Origin: Rubrobacteraceae bacterium
GTDB lineage: Bacteria; Actinomycetota; Rubrobacteria; Rubrobacterales; Rubrobacteraceae
Reading direction: 5' to 3'
Assembly: GCA_023511405.1 (NCBI GenBank)
Contig: JAIMBO010000011.1
Coordinates: 1-41,600 of the forward strand
Length of the DNA: 41,600 bases
Shown piece by piece: positions 39,657 through 41,600 of the stretch; position 1 is the first letter of the stretch; each line of letters starts with the position of its first letter. The position numbers and the translations under genes are program-made. The notes beneath the pieces were generated by a model. It was given only the letters and a program-made list of their open reading frames with translations, ran no database searches and had not been told where the DNA came from.

Positions 39657-40430
39657 TTGGCGGTCAGGTCTTCGCGCAGCGGGGAGGTGCAGTCGCTGGC
39701 CCGGGCGCTCGACATCCTGGAGCTTCTGGGCAGGGCGGAAGGGGAGCTGGGGGTCACGGAGATCGGACCAGCGGTGGGGCTGCCGAACGGTACGGCGCAC
39801 CGGCTGCTGGCGACGCTGACCCGCCGGGGGTATGCCCGGCAGGTGGGGGAGAGCCGCAAGTACACGCTGGGGCCGAAGGCGCTGGTTCTGGCTTCGGCGG
39901 CGCGGGAGCACCTGGGGACGCTGGCGCGGCCTTTTCTGCGGGAGCTTATGGAGGTGAGCCAGGAGACCTCCAACCTGGCGGTGCTGGACAGAAACTCGGT
40001 CGTCTACATAGACCAGGTACCGGCCCGGCGCATGGTCCGGATGTTCACCGAACCCGGAAACCGCGTCCCGCCGCACGCCACGGGCACCGGAAAGGTGCTG
40101 CTCGCCTACCAGCCCGAGGAGGCGGTCGAAGCCATCCTCCGCCAGAGCGGCCTGCCCCGCTTCACCGCACACACCGTGACCGATCCGGAGCGTCTGCGGG
40201 CGGAGCTGGAGAAGATCCGCGAACAGGGTTACGCCGTCGACTCCGAGGAGATGGAGGAGGGTGTCCGCTGCCTCGCCGCCCCGGTCTTCGGACCCGACGA
40301 CAGGATCCTCGCCGCCATGAGCGTCTCCGGACCCGCCGGAAGGCTGAGCTCCGAGAGAGTCCAGGAACTCGTCCCGCACATAAAGAGGATCTGCGCCGCC
40401 TTCTCCGCGAGCATAAGCTCGGATAATTAA
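39657..40430 (+). CDS. IclR family transcriptional regulator (AllR-like role)
   Basis: A 257-residue regulator. Residues about 8-70 hold the winged HTH: QSLARALDILELLG, then GVTEIGPAVGLPNGTAHRLLATL as recognition region. The C-terminal IclR effector domain contains ATGTGKVLLA and ISSDN-proximal EGVRCLAAPVF with DRILAAMSVSGPAGR. Start TTG 39657 after GGTGAG; GTG 39645 or 39630 are alternatives. It lies between the purine operon and the glyoxylate genes hyi and glxR, as E. coli AllR controls gcl-hyi-glxR and allantoin genes in response to glyoxylate and allantoin. Here shared palindromes at four promoter regions support the same job. Confidence 0.92.
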   Translation: MAVRSSRSGEVQSLARALDILELLGRAEGELGVTEIGPAVGLPNGTAHRLLATLTRRGYARQVGESRKYTLGPKALVLASAAREHLGTLARPFLRELMEVSQETSNLAVLDRNSVVYIDQVPARRMVRMFTEPGNRVPPHATGTGKVLLAYQPEEAVEAILRQSGLPRFTAHTVTDPERLRAELEKIREQGYAVDSEEMEEGVRCLAAPVFGPDDRILAAMSVSGPAGRLSSERVQELVPHIKRICAAFSASISSDN

Positions 40431-40448
40431 TCCCTCCTCCCCGGCTTC

Positions 40449-40480
40449 ATCCGGGCACGAACAGCTTCGCGTGCCCGGAT
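40449..40480 (+). terminator. Hairpin terminator-like element after the IclR gene
   Basis: ATCCGGGCACG (40449-40459) and CGTGCCCGGAT (40470-40480) form a perfect 11-bp stem with a 10-nt loop. No T-run follows on the plus strand (CTCGACAT), so termination may be weak or need another factor. It separates the regulator gene from the hyi promoter. Confidence 0.6.
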
Positions 40481-40492
40481 CTCGACATATAT

Positions 40493-40505
40493 TTCGTCTG
40501 AAGGA
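40493..40505 (+). promoter_or_regulatory. Degenerate upstream operator for the hyi promoter
   Basis: TTCGT-CTG-AAGGA. The left half and its flank TATATTTCGT are identical to the IclR-gene operator; the right half matches only partly. It lies about 24 nt upstream of the hyi -35 box, so it could be an auxiliary site. Confidence 0.35.
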
Positions 40506-40528
40506 ATAAAAAATCCTGCCTGCGATAC

Positions 40529-40575
40529 TTGACACGGGTTCCTGCTCCTCTTTATACTGAATTCTGCAAAACGAA
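40529..40575 (+). promoter_or_regulatory. Promoter and operator of the hyi-glxR genes
   Basis: TTGACA (40529-40534), 18-nt spacer, TATACT (40553-40558). The operator on the minus strand reads TTCGT-TTT-GCAGA (40563-40575), placed over the start point. It fits the palindrome at the two purine promoters with one or two changes. Same 18-nt spacer and perfect -35 as those promoters. Confidence 0.65.
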
Positions 40576-40604
40576 ATTAGTCTTCTGCTATGTGAGGAGG
40601 AGTG

Positions 40605-41417
40605 GTGAGGTTCTGCGCGAACGTCTCTATCCTGTTCAGGGAGGCACCGTTTCTGGAGCGGTTCGCCGCGGCGAGGGCGGCGGGGTTTTCGGCGGTGGAG
40701 TTCTGGTGGCCTTCCGGCGAGGATCTTGGGGAGGTTGAGGCGGCGGTCGAGGATGCGGGGCTTACGGTGGCGCTCTTCAACTTCGACGCCGGGGACATGC
40801 CGGCCGGGGAGAGGGGGCTCTTGAGCGACCCGGACCGGGTGGGGGAGTTCCGGGAGAACGTGCCGGTGGCGCTGGAGCTCGCGGGGAGGCTCGGGTGCCG
40901 GAGGCTGAACGCGCTGGTCGGTCACCGGCTGGAGGGGATGGATCGGGGGGAGCAGCTCCGGCTGGCGCGCGAGAACGTGGCGTGGGCGGCGGACCGGGCG
41001 GCCGAGCGGGGTGTCGAGATAATGATCGAGGCGGTCAACACCTTCGAGAACGGGCCGTACCTGCTCAGCAGGACGGAGGAGGCGGCGGCGTTCGTCCGGG
41101 GGGTGGGCCGGGAGAACGTCAGGCTGCAGTACGACTACTACCACATGCAGCGGATGGAGGGGAACCTCACCGCCACGGTGCGCGAGCACATCGGCGTGAT
41201 CGGGCACGTGCAGGTCGCCGACTCCCCCGGCCGGGGCGAGCCGGGGACCGGGGAGATCAACTACCGCTACGTGCTCGGCGAGCTGGAGCGGCTCGGCTAC
41301 GGTGGGTACGTGGGGCTGGAGTACAACCCGACCACCGAACGTACGGAGGAGAGCTTCGCCTGGCTTCCGAAGGAGCTGCGCGGCGGCGACGTGCGGGCGG
41401 AGGACCTCAGGCTCTAG
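40605..41417 (+). CDS. hyi: Hydroxypyruvate isomerase family protein
   Basis: Interconverts hydroxypyruvate and tartronate semialdehyde in glyoxylate use. 270 residues of a xylose isomerase-like TIM barrel: RFCANVSILF at the start, VEFWWPSGED, IMIEAVNTFENGPYLL with the metal-binding Glu, LQYDYYHMQRMEG and GHVQVADSPGRGEPGTGEINY. These are the Hyi signatures. GTG 40605 is preferred to 40602 because of its distance to GAGGAGG. Followed after 16 nt by the reductase gene. Glyoxylate carboligase should be nearby but is outside the window. Confidence 0.93.
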   Translation: MRFCANVSILFREAPFLERFAAARAAGFSAVEFWWPSGEDLGEVEAAVEDAGLTVALFNFDAGDMPAGERGLLSDPDRVGEFRENVPVALELAGRLGCRRLNALVGHRLEGMDRGEQLRLARENVAWAADRAAERGVEIMIEAVNTFENGPYLLSRTEEAAAFVRGVGRENVRLQYDYYHMQRMEGNLTATVREHIGVIGHVQVADSPGRGEPGTGEINYRYVLGELERLGYGGYVGLEYNPTTERTEESFAWLPKELRGGDVRAEDLRL

Positions 41418-41433
41418 AGAAAAGGAGGTAGAG

Positions 41434-41600
41434 ATGCCGGAGAGGATAGGCTTCGTAGGGCTCGGGATCATGGGTTGGCCCATGGCCGAAAACCTGGTGC
41501 AGGCCGGCTACGACCTCACCGTTCACAACCGCACCAAGAAGAAGGCCGAAGAGTTCGCCAAAAACACCGGTGCACAGCTCGCAGAGAGCCCCAGAGAGGT
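41434..41600 (+). CDS. glxR: Tartronate semialdehyde reductase, partial (cut by window end)
   Basis: Only 55 residues are visible. They begin MPERIGFVGLGIMGWPMAENL, given here in two parts as the Rossmann motif FVGLGIMG and PMAENLVQAGY, followed by VHNRTKKKAEEFA. This is the N-terminus of the 3-hydroxyisobutyrate / 2-hydroxy-3-oxopropionate reductase family. Next to hyi the likely reaction is reduction of tartronate semialdehyde to glycerate with NAD(P)H. AAAGGAGG lies 6-13 nt before the ATG. The exact substrate in the family cannot be settled from the N-terminus. Confidence 0.85.
   Translation, partial: MPERIGFVGLGIMGWPMAENLVQAGYDLTVHNRTKKKAEEFAKNTGAQLAESPRE

Overview
The window is high-GC, tightly packed bacterial DNA with frequent GTG and TTG starts and many 4-nt gene overlaps. 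Protein content (lysine/DAP genes, DUF92, an aerobic purine-degradation cluster, a YgeW-like transcarbamylase, an IclR regulator) suggests a thermophilic or radiation-tolerant actinobacterium, most likely Rubrobacter or a close relative. That assignment is inference from gene content and composition; there is no rRNA here to confirm it. No tRNA, rRNA, CRISPR array, insertion sequence or prophage was found.

Region 1 (1-5.0 kb): a partial dapF on the minus strand, a 53-aa helix-turn-helix-like small protein on the plus strand whose stop overlaps the stop of an S9 prolyl-oligopeptidase-type peptidase, an MFS transporter and a TetR regulator. Region 2 (5.0-7.5 kb, plus strand): a pair of small multidrug resistance subunits divergent from the TetR gene, an ArsB/NhaD-type ion transporter and an unknown protein. 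Region 3 (7.5-12.2 kb, minus strand): a probable five-gene unit running from a peroxiredoxin-like protein through a CPBP membrane protease to lysC, dapA and dapB. The peroxiredoxin-like gene has an in-frame TGA exactly where the first Cys of the CPYC motif belongs, followed at the right distance by a SECIS-like hairpin, so it is read here as a selenoprotein. Region 4 (12.3-17 kb): a Ser-rich small lipoprotein with promoter and terminator, modA and modB without modC, and an FHA-acyltransferase-SGNH fusion protein. Region 5 (17.1-21.3 kb, plus): a TPR protein, an unknown protein, a DUF92 membrane protein, and leuS behind a structured leader with a possible leader peptide ending in a rare CTA Leu codon.

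Region 6 (21.4-41.6 kb, plus) is the main accessory system: a nearly complete purine catabolic island. Adenine deaminase and a hypoxanthine phosphoribosyltransferase come first. Then follow a three-subunit xanthine dehydrogenase with an 8-oxoguanine deaminase-like gene inserted between its subunits, an NCS2 permease fused to a degenerate OHCU-decarboxylase domain, and a CDA-type guanine deaminase. A second promoter drives an unfused NCS2 permease, intact OHCU decarboxylase, urate oxidase, hydroxyisourate hydrolase, allantoinase, a DUF3830 protein, a transcarbamylase, carbamate kinase and an asparaginase-type amidohydrolase. An IclR regulator and the start of a glyoxylate branch (hydroxypyruvate isomerase, tartronate semialdehyde reductase) close the window. 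The inferred logic is import, deamination to xanthine and urate, opening to allantoin, then recovery of carbamoyl phosphate as ATP and of glyoxylate as C3 carbon.

A shared 13-bp palindrome (T[TC]CG[TC]-N3 and its inverse) lies at both main purine promoters at identical distance from the -10 box, over the iclR promoter, and at the hyi promoter. This points to one IclR/AllR-like regulon covering the island.
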